Source of the DNA: Pseudarthrobacter chlorophenolicus | Lineage (GTDB): Bacteria; Actinomycetota; Actinomycetes; Actinomycetales; Micrococcaceae | Length of the DNA: 64,000 nucleotides | Direction of reading: 5' to 3' | Assembly (NCBI RefSeq): GCF_000962805.1 | Contig: NZ_JZTW01000013.1 | Span: forward strand, 1 to 64,000 | Part shown: piece by piece, positions 1 through 8,168 of the stretch | Numbering within the stretch: position 1 is the first letter of the stretch | Layout of the letters: each line of letters starts with the position of its first letter | The notes under the pieces: model-generated | The model's input: the letters and a program-made list of their open reading frames with translations, nothing else | Told to the model about the DNA's origin: nothing | The model's database searches: none | Translations under genes and position numbers: made by a program

Positions 1-171
1 CTGCGGGCCCGGCACGGCGGCGCCTGGAGCCGCGGCCGGGCTTGCAGCAGTACCCTCCCGCGGTGACGCCGGGAGGCCGTCGCAGGCGGTGAGCCACAGC
101 GGAAGCGCCAGGGCGGCAGCGACCGCCACCCACCCAATCCGCCGCCCCCCGGTTGCCGTTTCTCTTGGCAT
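1..171 (-). CDS. Lipoprotein, N-terminal part (cut by window edge)
   Basis: The reverse strand has an open frame starting with ATG at 171 and still open at base 1 (57 codons visible). It begins with a twin-arginine-poor but basic N-region (MPRETATGGRRIG), a hydrophobic stretch rich in Ala/Leu/Trp, and the lipobox L27-T28-A29-C30, so the product should be exported by Sec and lipid-anchored at Cys30. After the cysteine the chain is Ala/Pro/Gly-rich, typical of a linker in surface lipoproteins. The catalytic or binding domain lies outside the window, so no function can be given. The gene is upstream of nothing else visible on this strand; the next gene at 389-946 reads in the same direction toward it, separated by a terminator-like hairpin. 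Confidence 0.75.
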   Translation of the reverse strand, partial: MPRETATGGRRIGWVAVAAALALPLWLTACDGLPASPREGTAASPAAAPGAAVPGPQ

Positions 172-323
172 GCTGCACCGCAATTCCATCCGGTTATTCC
201 AGTGGATTAACGTTACGGCGGCCCTCCCCGGCGGAGATGTCCGTGCGGTACCGGTTGGGACAAGAGTTGGTCACGGCGGAGTGCGCCAGCAGGGCTTCGG
301 CCCGGCGCCACCCGGACACAGCT

Positions 324-355
324 GCGCCCGGCACACGAGGATGCGTGCCGGGCGC
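324..355 (-). terminator. Hairpin downstream of the FMN reductase gene
   Basis: A perfect 11-bp stem (arm GCGCCCGGCAC at 324-334, complement at 345-355) with a 10-nt loop lies 33 bases beyond the reverse-strand stop at 389. There is no clear T-tract, as is common in high-GC actinobacterial terminators. It probably ends transcription of the reductase gene before the lipoprotein gene at 1-171. Confidence 0.5.
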
Positions 356-388
356 GGCCGGAGTTGCGCGGATGGCCCGCGCAGAAGG

Positions 389-946
389 CTAGGCTGCCGG
401 GGCTGCTGCTGACAGTGCGTCGAAGACGCCCTTGATCTGCTCCACAACTTCAGCGTCGTCCTTGGGGTGGATCTCGGCGAAGCGCACCATGGAGCCGGGG
501 ACGGCCAGCTTGACGTCCTCAATGACCTGCGCGCCGGCAATGCCGGCGGCCTTGCGGGCCTCGTCCTGCGCCCAGACTCCGCCGAACTGGCCAAAGGCGG
601 TGCCGACGACGGCGGTGGGCTTGCCGGCAAGGGCGCCGGCGCCGAAGGGACGGGACAGCCAGTCGATGGCGTTCTTCAGCGGAGCGGGGACGGTGCCGTT
701 GTACTCCGGGGTGACCAGCAGGATGGTGTCGGCTTCGCCGGCGGCGGCGCGCAGTGCGGCGGCAGCGGCGGGAACCTGGCCCTCGACGTCGATGTCCTCG
801 TTGTAGAACGGGATGTTGCCCAGGCTGTCGTGGATCACGACGTCCACCTGGTCGGGGGCGTTGAGCTGGATGGCCTCGGCCAGCTGCTGGTTGGTGGACC
901 CGGCACGCAGGCTGCCAACGAGGGTAAGGATGGTGCTCTTCGTCAT
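389..946 (-). CDS. NADPH-dependent FMN reductase family oxidoreductase
   Basis: The 185-residue product has the flavodoxin-like fold signature of the NADPH-dependent FMN reductase / azoreductase family: an N-terminal beta strand and phosphate loop (LVGSLRAGSTNQQLAEA, about residues 9-25) that binds the FMN phosphate, and the conserved mid-protein motif TPEYNGTVPAPLKNAIDW (about 79-97) that contacts the isoalloxazine ring. It should reduce flavin, quinones or azo compounds in the cytoplasm with NAD(P)H. The ATG at 946 is preceded by AAGGAGT at good spacing. The gene is divergent from the TetR gene at 1071, with a perfect palindrome between them, so it is probably the TetR target and may serve in quinone or electrophile stress. 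The physiological substrate cannot be read from sequence. Confidence 0.85.
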   Translation of the reverse strand: MTKSTILTLVGSLRAGSTNQQLAEAIQLNAPDQVDVVIHDSLGNIPFYNEDIDVEGQVPAAAAALRAAAGEADTILLVTPEYNGTVPAPLKNAIDWLSRPFGAGALAGKPTAVVGTAFGQFGGVWAQDEARKAAGIAGAQVIEDVKLAVPGSMVRFAEIHPKDDAEVVEQIKGVFDALSAAAPAA

Positions 947-1021
947 AAAAACTCCTTGGTAGGGGCCGCGGGAGGGCCGCAGGCCTTGTCAAAGCTGGGG
1001 CATGTGATGCCTTCACCAGAC

Positions 1022-1043
1022 TAAACGGACCATGGTCCGTTTA
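1022..1043. promoter_or_regulatory. Perfect 22-bp palindrome, likely TetR operator
   Basis: The half-site TAAACGGACCA at 1022-1032 is followed without spacer by its exact reverse complement. It sits between the divergent reductase and TetR genes and contains an in-frame ATG at 1032. A TATTAT sequence at 1042-1047 could be a -10 element for the TetR gene, in which case the palindrome overlaps the promoter. TetR regulators usually bind such sites as dimers next to their own gene. Confidence 0.7.
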
Positions 1044-1070
1044 TTATTCCCGGGGTCTAAACTGGGTCCT

Positions 1071-1676
1071 GTGACCTCCATCCCACTGCGCCCCGAGCCG
1101 ACTCCCGCAGCGGCCGAACGCAGCGATGCCGCGCGGAACCGGGAGCGGCTCCTGCTCGCTGCAAGGGAGCTGATTGCCGACTGCGGCACCGAGGGGCTCA
1201 CCATGGACCGCCTCGCGGAGCGGGCCGGGGTGGGCAAGGGGACGGTATTCCGCCGCTTCGGCAGCCGGGCCGGCCTGATGCTGACACTGCTCAACGACTC
1301 CGAGGCGGACTTCCAGGCGCGGTTCATGTTCGGCCCGCCGCCCCTTGGGCCCGGAGCTTCGGGCCTGGAGCGGCTCATCGCCTTCGGTGCTGAACGCATT
1401 GCCTACGTGGTGGAGTTCGGCGACTTGGTCCTGGCCGCCGAAAATGCCTCGCGGGGGAGGTTTGAAGTGCCCGCCGCGGCGCTTTGGCTCCGGCACATCG
1501 AGGTGCTGCTGAGGGATGAGGGGTTCGACGCCGACCCTTGGCTCATGGCGGGGTCGCTCAGCGCCGCCCTGGACCCCGAGCGCCTCCTCGACCTGGTCCG
1601 CCGGCACGGCGTTCCGCCGGAGCGGCTGGTGGATTCCTGGCGGGATCTTGTCACACGCGTGGTGGCGGCCGCCTAG
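1071..1676 (+). CDS. TetR family transcriptional regulator
   Basis: The product (201 residues from GTG 1071) has a TetR N-terminal helix-turn-helix domain: RNRERLLLAARELIADCG leads into TMDRLAERAGVGKGTVFRRF, the classic TetR recognition helix, followed by SRAGLMLTLL. The C-terminal two thirds is a helical ligand-binding domain with no recognisable ligand signature. An in-frame ATG exists at 1032 but lies at the centre of the 22-bp operator palindrome, so translation from there would read through the operator; the GTG at 1071 is preferred, although no strong Shine-Dalgarno is seen. It most likely represses itself and the divergent FMN reductase gene, with release by an electrophile, quinone or antibiotic-like ligand (inference). 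Confidence 0.82.
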   Translation: MTSIPLRPEPTPAAAERSDAARNRERLLLAARELIADCGTEGLTMDRLAERAGVGKGTVFRRFGSRAGLMLTLLNDSEADFQARFMFGPPPLGPGASGLERLIAFGAERIAYVVEFGDLVLAAENASRGRFEVPAAALWLRHIEVLLRDEGFDADPWLMAGSLSAALDPERLLDLVRRHGVPPERLVDSWRDLVTRVVAAA

Positions 1677-2031
1677 GTTAGCGTCCGGGGCGGGATCAGT
1701 CCAGTCAAATCAACTTCACAGAGTTATTCATAACGATCTGATACGGGCGTGTCCTTTTCCGGGCATTGGCGGGCATCTTGCGTTTACGGCTGTGATAGTT
1801 TCCTCTGGAATGTGACCCGCAACATAGTCCATCAGGACCAGCCTGCAAGGGCTGCGGGAGCCAGCTACCCGCTGGCAACGAACTCCGGCGACGCGGCACA
1901 ACCCCCGCCCAGCCGGGGAAGACGGAAGGACCATCGCGTGATTGTTGTTTTGCCCCGCATTCCGGCACACCGGCGGGCCTGGCTGTGTCCGCCGCAGCAG
2001 CACGTGGCGGCGAAGCAAAAGTAGCCGTCCC
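1677..2031. other. Intergenic region, 355 bp, no gene seen
   Basis: No frame here combines a start, ribosome site and actinobacterial codon bias; an open frame on the reverse strand is the shadow of the downstream permease. The region must hold the promoter of the ABC operon starting at 2032. AT-rich spots near 1715-1745 (TTCACA, GATACG) and 1778-1811 are candidates, but none has two good hexamers at 16-18 bp spacing, so no promoter is called. Confidence 0.5.
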
Positions 2032-3015
2032 ATGCTCAAGTACCTTGCCAAGCGCGGCATCACGTATGTGGTGATGATCTTCCTGACCACGTCCGCCGGA
2101 TATTTCCTGGCCGTCAGCTCCCTCAAGCCGGCGCTGCTGGAGCAGGAACGCATCCCCCGGCCCACGCCTGAACAGGTGGCCAACTCGATGCGCCTGAAGG
2201 GCCTCGACCCGGACCTCAACGCCTGGGAGCGTTACGTCCAGTGGCTTACCGGCGTAGTCACCCGCTGGGACTGGGGCAGGAGCCCCAACGGCGCATTCAT
2301 CAACGCCGAATTTGGTGACCGAGTGTGGATTTCCACCCGACTCTTCCTGGCCTCCATCATCCTCACGCTCGTTATTGGCGTTGCCCTCGGTGTGTACTCG
2401 GCCGCCCGGCAGTACAAATTCCAGGACCGCGTCATCACGTCCTACAGCTACCTCGCCTACATCGTCCCTGCGCCCATCGCCTACTTCCTGGTGCAGCTGG
2501 GGGCCATCAACATCAACGAGACGGTGGGCCAGCGCATCTTCTTCGTCACCGGCATCTCCACCCCGGGGATGGAGCCTGGCTGGGCGCAGATAGTGGACAT
2601 GGCGGCCCACTATGCCGTCCCCACGGTGGCCATCACGCTGGTGGGCTGGGGCGCGTACCAGATTGCCCAGCGCCAATACCTCCTGGACAACGTCAACGCC
2701 GACTTCGTCCGGACCGCCCGCGCCAAGGGGCTCAGCAGGAACCAGGCCATTGCCCGGCACGCCCTCCGTGTCTCGTTCATCCCGGTGGCCCAGAGCATCG
2801 CCTTCACCATCCCGGCCATCTTCGCCGGCGGTTTCTTTGCCGAAAAGATCTTCGCCTGGCCCGGCGTCGGTTCCTGGAGCATTGACGCCATTTCCCTCCA
2901 GGACGTCAACGCCGCCACCGCCACCCTGGCGTACGGCTCGGTCATCTTCGCCCTGGGCGCCATCCTGGCCGACTTCGCAACCACCCTGGTTGACCCGAGA
3001 GTGCGGGTGCAGTAA
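2032..3015 (+). CDS. Oligopeptide-type ABC transporter permease (DppB/OppB-like)
   Basis: The 327-residue membrane protein belongs to the DppB/OppB group of binding-protein-dependent permeases. It has an N-terminal membrane helix (about residues 9-28), a long periplasm-side loop containing DWGRSP, about five further helices, and the cytoplasmic coupling loop NADFVRTARAKGLSRNQAIARHALR (about 222-247), the EAA motif that docks onto the ATPase. The C-terminus DPRVRVQ is typical of DppB. ATG 2032 gives the usual family length; an upstream in-frame ATG at 1942 would add a proline-rich tail unlike the family. It starts a four-gene operon (permease, permease, double ATPase, receptor) for import of peptides or another small solute. 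Confidence 0.88.
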   Translation: MLKYLAKRGITYVVMIFLTTSAGYFLAVSSLKPALLEQERIPRPTPEQVANSMRLKGLDPDLNAWERYVQWLTGVVTRWDWGRSPNGAFINAEFGDRVWISTRLFLASIILTLVIGVALGVYSAARQYKFQDRVITSYSYLAYIVPAPIAYFLVQLGAININETVGQRIFFVTGISTPGMEPGWAQIVDMAAHYAVPTVAITLVGWGAYQIAQRQYLLDNVNADFVRTARAKGLSRNQAIARHALRVSFIPVAQSIAFTIPAIFAGGFFAEKIFAWPGVGSWSIDAISLQDVNAATATLAYGSVIFALGAILADFATTLVDPRVRVQ

Positions 3016-3017
3016 CC

Positions 3018-3998
3018 ATGACAAACCTCAACGCAGTGGACCCAGCCGCAGTAGCGCAGGACGCGCACCTGGAGAGCGCCGACGTCGTCATCGGCAAGTC
3101 CACCATCATCTTCCGGCGCTTCATGCGGAACAAGACCGCCGTGGCCGGCCTGGTCATCTTCGTCGCGCTCACCGTTTTTTCCTTCGTGGGTGGCTTCTTT
3201 ACCACCTGGGACAAGGAAACCATCGACCCCTTCAACATCGGCATGCCGCCATCGGCCGAGCACTTCCTGGGCACCTCACAGGCGGGAATCGACCTGTATG
3301 CGATGACCGTTGAAGGCACCCGCATCTCCATCCTGATCGGCCTGATCGTGGGACTGGTCTCGGTGCTGATCGCCGCGGTCTACGGCTGCACCATGGCCTA
3401 CTTCGGGGGCAAGGTGGACAAGGTGATGCTCTTCATCCTCGAAGCGCTCATCATGATGCCGGCACTGCTCGTGGTTGCAGTCGCCACCAGCGGGGGCGGA
3501 GCCGGCCTCAAGCGCGACCTGCCGTCCTGGCTGCTGCTGATCATCGTCCTGCTCGTCTTCAGCTGGATGGGAACCGCCAGGCTGATCCGGTCCCTGTCCA
3601 TGTCCCTGATGCAGCGCGACTTCGTGAAGGCGGCCCAGTACATGGGGGTCCCGCCGCGGCGGATCGTCTGGCGGCACCTGGTCCCCAACATCGGCTCCCT
3701 GCTGGTACTGGACATCACCCGCGGCGTCACCGGCGCCATCCTCGCCGAGGTGGCCTTCTCGTTCATCGGCATCGGCATCAAGGTTCCGGACGTCAGCCTG
3801 GGTGTCCTGATCGGCGGTGCCACCTCGCAGGTGCAGACCTTCCCGTGGATGTTCTGGGTGCCGCTGACGGTGATGTTCCTGCTCACCGGATCCCTGGCCA
3901 TGATGAACGACGGCCTGCGGGACGCGTTCGACCCAAGTTCCAGTTCCACGGGCAAGGCCCGAAAGGCCAGGAAGATCCGTGCGGAGATGAGCAAATGA
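3018..3998 (+). CDS. Oligopeptide-type ABC transporter permease (DppC/OppC-like)
   Basis: The 326-residue product is the second channel subunit. It shows the DppC pattern: a short cytoplasmic N-terminus, one helix (about 39-59), the periplasmic segment with HFLGTSQAGIDLYAMTVEGTR that is the hallmark HxLGTDxxGRD-like motif of the family, four to five further helices, and an EAA loop (QRDFVKAAQYMGVPPRRIVWRHLVPN, about 199-224). It begins two bases after the upstream permease stop and its stop overlaps the ATG of the ATPase gene, so the three are translationally coupled. Substrate cannot be inferred from the permease. Confidence 0.88.
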   Translation: MTNLNAVDPAAVAQDAHLESADVVIGKSTIIFRRFMRNKTAVAGLVIFVALTVFSFVGGFFTTWDKETIDPFNIGMPPSAEHFLGTSQAGIDLYAMTVEGTRISILIGLIVGLVSVLIAAVYGCTMAYFGGKVDKVMLFILEALIMMPALLVVAVATSGGGAGLKRDLPSWLLLIIVLLVFSWMGTARLIRSLSMSLMQRDFVKAAQYMGVPPRRIVWRHLVPNIGSLLVLDITRGVTGAILAEVAFSFIGIGIKVPDVSLGVLIGGATSQVQTFPWMFWVPLTVMFLLTGSLAMMNDGLRDAFDPSSSSTGKARKARKIRAEMSK

Positions 3999-6244
3999 GC
4001 AGCGAAACCACTACCGGATCCGGAACCACCGCATCGGTCAACTCCACCGCAGACGCCGTCGAGCGGCTGCACATAGCTGGGCTCCACGCGCCCACTGACG
4101 CCGTGCTCTCCGTGCGGGACCTCAACGTCCGGTTCAACTCGGAGAACGGGGTGGTCCATGCCGTGCGTGGCGTGGACTTCGACCTGCTGCCGGGCAAGAC
4201 GCTGGGCATCGTAGGCGAATCAGGCTCGGGGAAGTCCGTGACCTCGCTGGCTATCATGGGCCTGCTTCCGGAGACCGCCGAGGTCACCGGTTCGGTCCGG
4301 CTCAAGGGCCGCGAACTGCTGGGGCTCAGCGACAAGGCCATGTGCGAATACCGCGGCAATGAGCTGGCCATGGTCTTCCAGGACCCGCTGTCCTCCCTGA
4401 CGCCCGTGTACACCGTGGGCACCCAGATCATCGAAGCGCTGACCATCCACAATCCCACCATGAGCAAGCAGGCCAAAGAAGCCCGCGCCGTCGAGCTCCT
4501 GGCCATGGTGGGGATCCCCAGCCCGAAGGACCGGCTGAAGGCCTTCCCGCACGAATTCTCCGGCGGCATGCGCCAGCGCGTAATGATCGCCATCGCCATT
4601 GCCAACAACCCCCGCGTGCTTATTGCGGATGAGCCGACGACGGCCCTGGACGTCACCATCCAGGCCCAGGTCCTCGAGGTGCTGCACACCGCGCAGGAGG
4701 AAACCGGTGCCGCCGTCGTGATGATCACGCACGACCTTGGCGTGGTGGCGGGCATGGCCGACGACATCATGGTGATGTACGCCGGAAAGCCCGTGGAAAC
4801 CGGCGCGGTGGACGATATCTACTACAACCCCCGGATGCCCTACACGCTGGGCCTGCTCGGCGCCGTCCCCCGCGTGGACGTCTCGGAAAAGTCATCCCTG
4901 GTGCCCATCGACGGCATACCGCCGAACCTCCTGCACACCCCCACGGGATGCTCCTTCGCACCGCGCTGCCCGCTCGCCACAGAGGCCTGCCTGGAAGGGG
5001 AACCCGCCCTGGCGCCCGTCCCCGGCGTCGCCCTCCACCACGCCGCCTGCATCAAGTCGGAGGCCCTCGGCGGGGACGTGGACGTCCACGATATTTTCTC
5101 CGCTCCACCCGTTCCGGAATCCCGCTTCGACGCCATCCCGCGGGAAAACCGCTCAACAGTCCTCGAGCTCAAGGACGTGCGCAAGCACTTCCCGCTGACC
5201 AAGGGTGCGCTGCTCAAGAAGCGAATCGGCACCGTCAAGGCCGTGGACGGACTGAGCTTCGATGTCCGTGAAGGTGAATGCTTCTCCATCGTGGGCGAAT
5301 CGGGTTCCGGAAAGACCACCACGCTGCTGGAAATCATGGAGTTCCACAAGGACCAGGACGGCGAGGTGGTGATCGGCGGCATCAGCAACAAGCAGGCCGC
5401 CGACACCAAGACCAAGAACGCCATGCGGCGCGAACTGCAGATGGTGTTCCAGGACCCCACCGGCGCCCTGGACCCGCGGTTCACCGTCTACGAGGTCCTC
5501 GCGGAACCGCTGCAGAACGCCGGCCTGGACCGCCAGGCCATCCGGAAACGGATCATGGAGCTGATGAAGCTCGTGGGCCTGCAGCCGGACCACGTGAACC
5601 GGTTCCCCAACCAGTTCTCCGGCGGCCAGCGCCAGCGCATCGGCATCGCCCGCGCGCTTGCGGTGAACCCCAAGCTGGTGGTGCTGGACGAGCCGGTCTC
5701 TGCGCTGGACGTTTCGGTACAGGCCGGGGTCATCAACCTGCTGGACAAGCTCCGCGCGGAACTGGGGCTGAGCTACCTCCTGGTGGCCCACGATCTCTCG
5801 GTTGTCCGGCACATCTCCAACCGCGTGGCGGTAATGTACCTGGGCAAGATCGTGGAGATCGGCGAGGTGGACCGCGTGTTCGACAACCCGCGGCACCCGT
5901 ACACCCGCGCACTGCTCTCCGCCATCCCGGTGCCGGACCCCCACGTGGAACGCACCCGGGAACGCATCATCCTCAAGGGCGACCTCCCCTCGCCGCTGGA
6001 TGCCCCCAAGGGCTGCAACTTTGCCACCCGCTGCCCGGTGTTTGCCGCCCTCCCCGCCGCGAAACAGGAAAAGTGCCTCACCCTGGAACCGCCGCTGGAA
6101 GCCGTGGCCCCGTCGTCGGCGGCCCAGGCGCTGGAACCTGCGGCACCTTCGCCGGATCAGCGTTTCGCCTGCTTCTTCCCTGACGGAGAACTGGACGAAG
6201 ACATGCTGGTGAGCCACGACCAGGCGGAACACCATGCACCCTAG
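3995..6244 (+). CDS. ABC transporter ATPase with two fused nucleotide-binding domains
   Basis: The 749-residue protein carries two complete ABC ATPase domains in one chain, replacing the separate OppD and OppF subunits. Domain 1 has Walker A GESGSGKS (74-81), signature SGGMRQRV and Walker B LIADEPTTALD; domain 2 has Walker A GESGSGKT (434-441), signature SGGQRQRI and Walker B VVLDEPVSALD. Each is followed by the Opp-type C-terminal extension with a cysteine cluster (CSFAPRCPLATEAC and CNFATRCPVF), which in the family can hold an iron-sulfur cluster or bind the peptide-class permease. ATG 3995 overlaps the upstream stop as ATGA. It powers the importer formed with the permeases at 2032 and 3018. 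Confidence 0.9.
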   Translation: MSSETTTGSGTTASVNSTADAVERLHIAGLHAPTDAVLSVRDLNVRFNSENGVVHAVRGVDFDLLPGKTLGIVGESGSGKSVTSLAIMGLLPETAEVTGSVRLKGRELLGLSDKAMCEYRGNELAMVFQDPLSSLTPVYTVGTQIIEALTIHNPTMSKQAKEARAVELLAMVGIPSPKDRLKAFPHEFSGGMRQRVMIAIAIANNPRVLIADEPTTALDVTIQAQVLEVLHTAQEETGAAVVMITHDLGVVAGMADDIMVMYAGKPVETGAVDDIYYNPRMPYTLGLLGAVPRVDVSEKSSLVPIDGIPPNLLHTPTGCSFAPRCPLATEACLEGEPALAPVPGVALHHAACIKSEALGGDVDVHDIFSAPPVPESRFDAIPRENRSTVLELKDVRKHFPLTKGALLKKRIGTVKAVDGLSFDVREGECFSIVGESGSGKTTTLLEIMEFHKDQDGEVVIGGISNKQAADTKTKNAMRRELQMVFQDPTGALDPRFTVYEVLAEPLQNAGLDRQAIRKRIMELMKLVGLQPDHVNRFPNQFSGGQRQRIGIARALAVNPKLVVLDEPVSALDVSVQAGVINLLDKLRAELGLSYLLVAHDLSVVRHISNRVAVMYLGKIVEIGEVDRVFDNPRHPYTRALLSAIPVPDPHVERTRERIILKGDLPSPLDAPKGCNFATRCPVFAALPAAKQEKCLTLEPPLEAVAPSSAAQALEPAAPSPDQRFACFFPDGELDEDMLVSHDQAEHHAP

Positions 6245-6290
6245 ATTTAGCCGACCCACCCGCACCACTCGCATCAACGAAGGGAAAACC

Positions 6291-8006
6291 ATGAGGAATC
6301 TGAACAGGATCGGCGGAGCTGCAGCCATTGCTGCTGCTCTGGCGCTGACGGCCTGCGGCAGTGGCGGCTCCACGGGGCCGGAGACAGCCAAGGGGCAGGA
6401 GGCGGGCAGCGACCTGTCCAAGCTGATCAGCATCAACGAAAAGCCGGCAGCAGATCTTGAGCAGGGCGGCAAGGTCACCCTTCCGCTGGGCAACATCGGC
6501 CCGGACTTCAACGGCTTCTCCAACAACGGCAACAGCGCGGACAACTCCGCCCTGCAGGTCCCCATCAACCCGGTTGCCATGAACAGCGGCGGCATGGGTG
6601 GCTGCTGGAAGGTCGACTTCACCGGAAAGGTCACGCCCAACACGGACTTCTGCGAGTCCGTAGAGAGCGAGGTCAAGGACGGCAAGCAGACCATCACCAT
6701 CAAGGTCAATGACAAGGCCACTTACAACGACGGCACCCCCATCGATGTGAAGGCTTTCCAGAACACCTGGAACATCCTCAAGAGCCCGGACAACGGCTAC
6801 GACATCGTCAGCTCCGGCGCCTACCAGTTCGTCGAGTCGGTAGAGGCCGGCAGCAGCGACAAGGAAGTCATCGTCAAGACCACGCAGCCGGTCTACCCCA
6901 TTGACTCGCTCTTCTTCGGCCTGATCCACCCGGCCGTGAACACCCCGGAGATCTTCAACGAAGGCTTCAACGGCAACATGCACGCCGAGTGGATGGCCGG
7001 CCCGTTCAAGCTTGACCAGTACGACTCCGCTGCCAAGACGGTGACCCTTGTGCCCAACGACAAGTGGTGGGGCAAGAAGCCGGTCCTGGCCAACGTCACC
7101 TTCCGCCAGCTGGAGAGCAGCGCCCAGATCGCCGCCTTCAAGAACGGTGAAATCGACGCCGTCTCGGCCAACACCATCACGCCCTACAAGCAGCTGGAAG
7201 GCACCAAGGACGCAGACATCCGCCGCGGCCAGCGCCTGTTCGCCGGCGGCATGAACATCAATGCCCAGAAGGTCACCGACGTCGCCATCCGCGAAGCCAT
7301 CTTCGCCGCCGTGGACCGCGAAGCCCTCCGCAAGGTCCGCTTCAACGGCCTCAACTGGGAAGAGCCCAGCTCCGGCTCCATGATGCTCCTGCCGTTCTCC
7401 GAGTACTACCAGGACAACTACCCCGTGAAGGAAACAGGTCCGGACGCTGCCAAGAAGGTCCTGACTGATGCCGGCTACACGGCCAACGCCAACGGCATCA
7501 TGGAGAAGGACGGCAAGCCTGCCGCCTTCAAGATCAGCAACTTCGGTGACGATCCCACCACCCTGGCCTTCACCCAGACCCTGCAGAAGCAGCTGCAGGC
7601 CGGCGGCATGGACGTCGGAATCGACCAGCGTGCTTCCGCCGACTTCGGCAAGGTCATCGGCGGCCGCGACTTCGACATGAGCGTCTCGGGCTACACCGTA
7701 GGCCCGGACGCCACCGACGCCGTGAAGCAGTACTACGATTCCAAGACCAACGAGAACCAGCTGGGCGACGCCGAGCTGGACAAGAAGATCGCCGACCTCG
7801 CCTCCATCGAGGACAACGCCGAGCGCAACAAGGCGGCCATGGAGGTCGAAAAGGAGCACATGGCGAAGTACTTCTCCATGGGCGTGGTCATGAACGGCCC
7901 ACAGATCTCCTTCGTCCGCACGGGCCTCGCCAACTACGGCCCGTCGCTGTTCCAGAGCCTGTCCCAGGTTCCGGACTGGACCACCCTGGGCTGGGAAAAG
8001 AAGTAA
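6291..8006 (+). CDS. ABC transporter substrate-binding lipoprotein, family 5
   Basis: The 571-residue extracytoplasmic receptor has a lipoprotein signal peptide (MRNLNRIGGAAAIAAALALTAC, lipid-anchored Cys22) and a type II solute-binding fold of the SBP_bac_5 (DppA/OppA) family. Recognisable parts are the segment VKDGKQTITIKVNDKATYNDGTPI (KVxDGxxWxDGxP-type) and the hinge segment with EAIFAAVDREALRKV (family motif AIxxAIDRExI). An in-frame ATG at 6234 would place 19 residues before the signal peptide, so ATG 6291, preceded by GAAGGGA, is preferred. It is the last gene of the operon and is followed by a strong hairpin at 8029. Peptides are the default substrate of this family, but sugars and opines also occur. 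Confidence 0.88.
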   Translation: MRNLNRIGGAAAIAAALALTACGSGGSTGPETAKGQEAGSDLSKLISINEKPAADLEQGGKVTLPLGNIGPDFNGFSNNGNSADNSALQVPINPVAMNSGGMGGCWKVDFTGKVTPNTDFCESVESEVKDGKQTITIKVNDKATYNDGTPIDVKAFQNTWNILKSPDNGYDIVSSGAYQFVESVEAGSSDKEVIVKTTQPVYPIDSLFFGLIHPAVNTPEIFNEGFNGNMHAEWMAGPFKLDQYDSAAKTVTLVPNDKWWGKKPVLANVTFRQLESSAQIAAFKNGEIDAVSANTITPYKQLEGTKDADIRRGQRLFAGGMNINAQKVTDVAIREAIFAAVDREALRKVRFNGLNWEEPSSGSMMLLPFSEYYQDNYPVKETGPDAAKKVLTDAGYTANANGIMEKDGKPAAFKISNFGDDPTTLAFTQTLQKQLQAGGMDVGIDQRASADFGKVIGGRDFDMSVSGYTVGPDATDAVKQYYDSKTNENQLGDAELDKKIADLASIEDNAERNKAAMEVEKEHMAKYFSMGVVMNGPQISFVRTGLANYGPSLFQSLSQVPDWTTLGWEKK

Positions 8007-8028
8007 TCCCGCCCGCCGCTTAGCCGCA

Positions 8029-8074
8029 GCCGGGGCCGGCGCCTCCCGAAAGGGGGACGCCGGCCCCGGCCGTT
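8029..8074 (+). terminator. Terminator after the first ABC operon
   Basis: The arm GCCGGGGCCGGCG (8029-8041) pairs with CGCCGGCCCCGGC (8058-8070); the inner CCTCCC/GGGGGA partly extends the stem around a GAAA-type loop. CGTTT follows. It begins 22 bases after the receptor gene stop. Confidence 0.75.
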
Positions 8075-8098
8075 TAACCGACAGCGTTTAACCGATAG
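8071..8098. repeat. Tandem 14-bp duplication
   Basis: CGTTTAACCGACAG (8071-8084) is followed directly by CGTTTAACCGATAG (8085-8098), a tandem copy with one change. It lies between the terminator and the next gene and looks like a small replication-slippage duplication with no evident role. Confidence 0.6.
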
Positions 8099-8168
8099 CC
8101 GGATTGCCGGTAGGCGGCGGTGCAGGACCCCGCAGCGGTGACACGCGCGCCGGAGTAGCGTTGGTGGC

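Noticed and set aside
1705..3024. A 439-codon open frame on the - strand
   Set aside because: It is antisense to the DppB-like permease, low in hydrophobic pattern and full of His/Gly/Asp runs, with no ribosome site.
8071..8098. Start of a CRISPR or tandem-repeat array
   Set aside because: There are only two copies of 14 bp without spacers.
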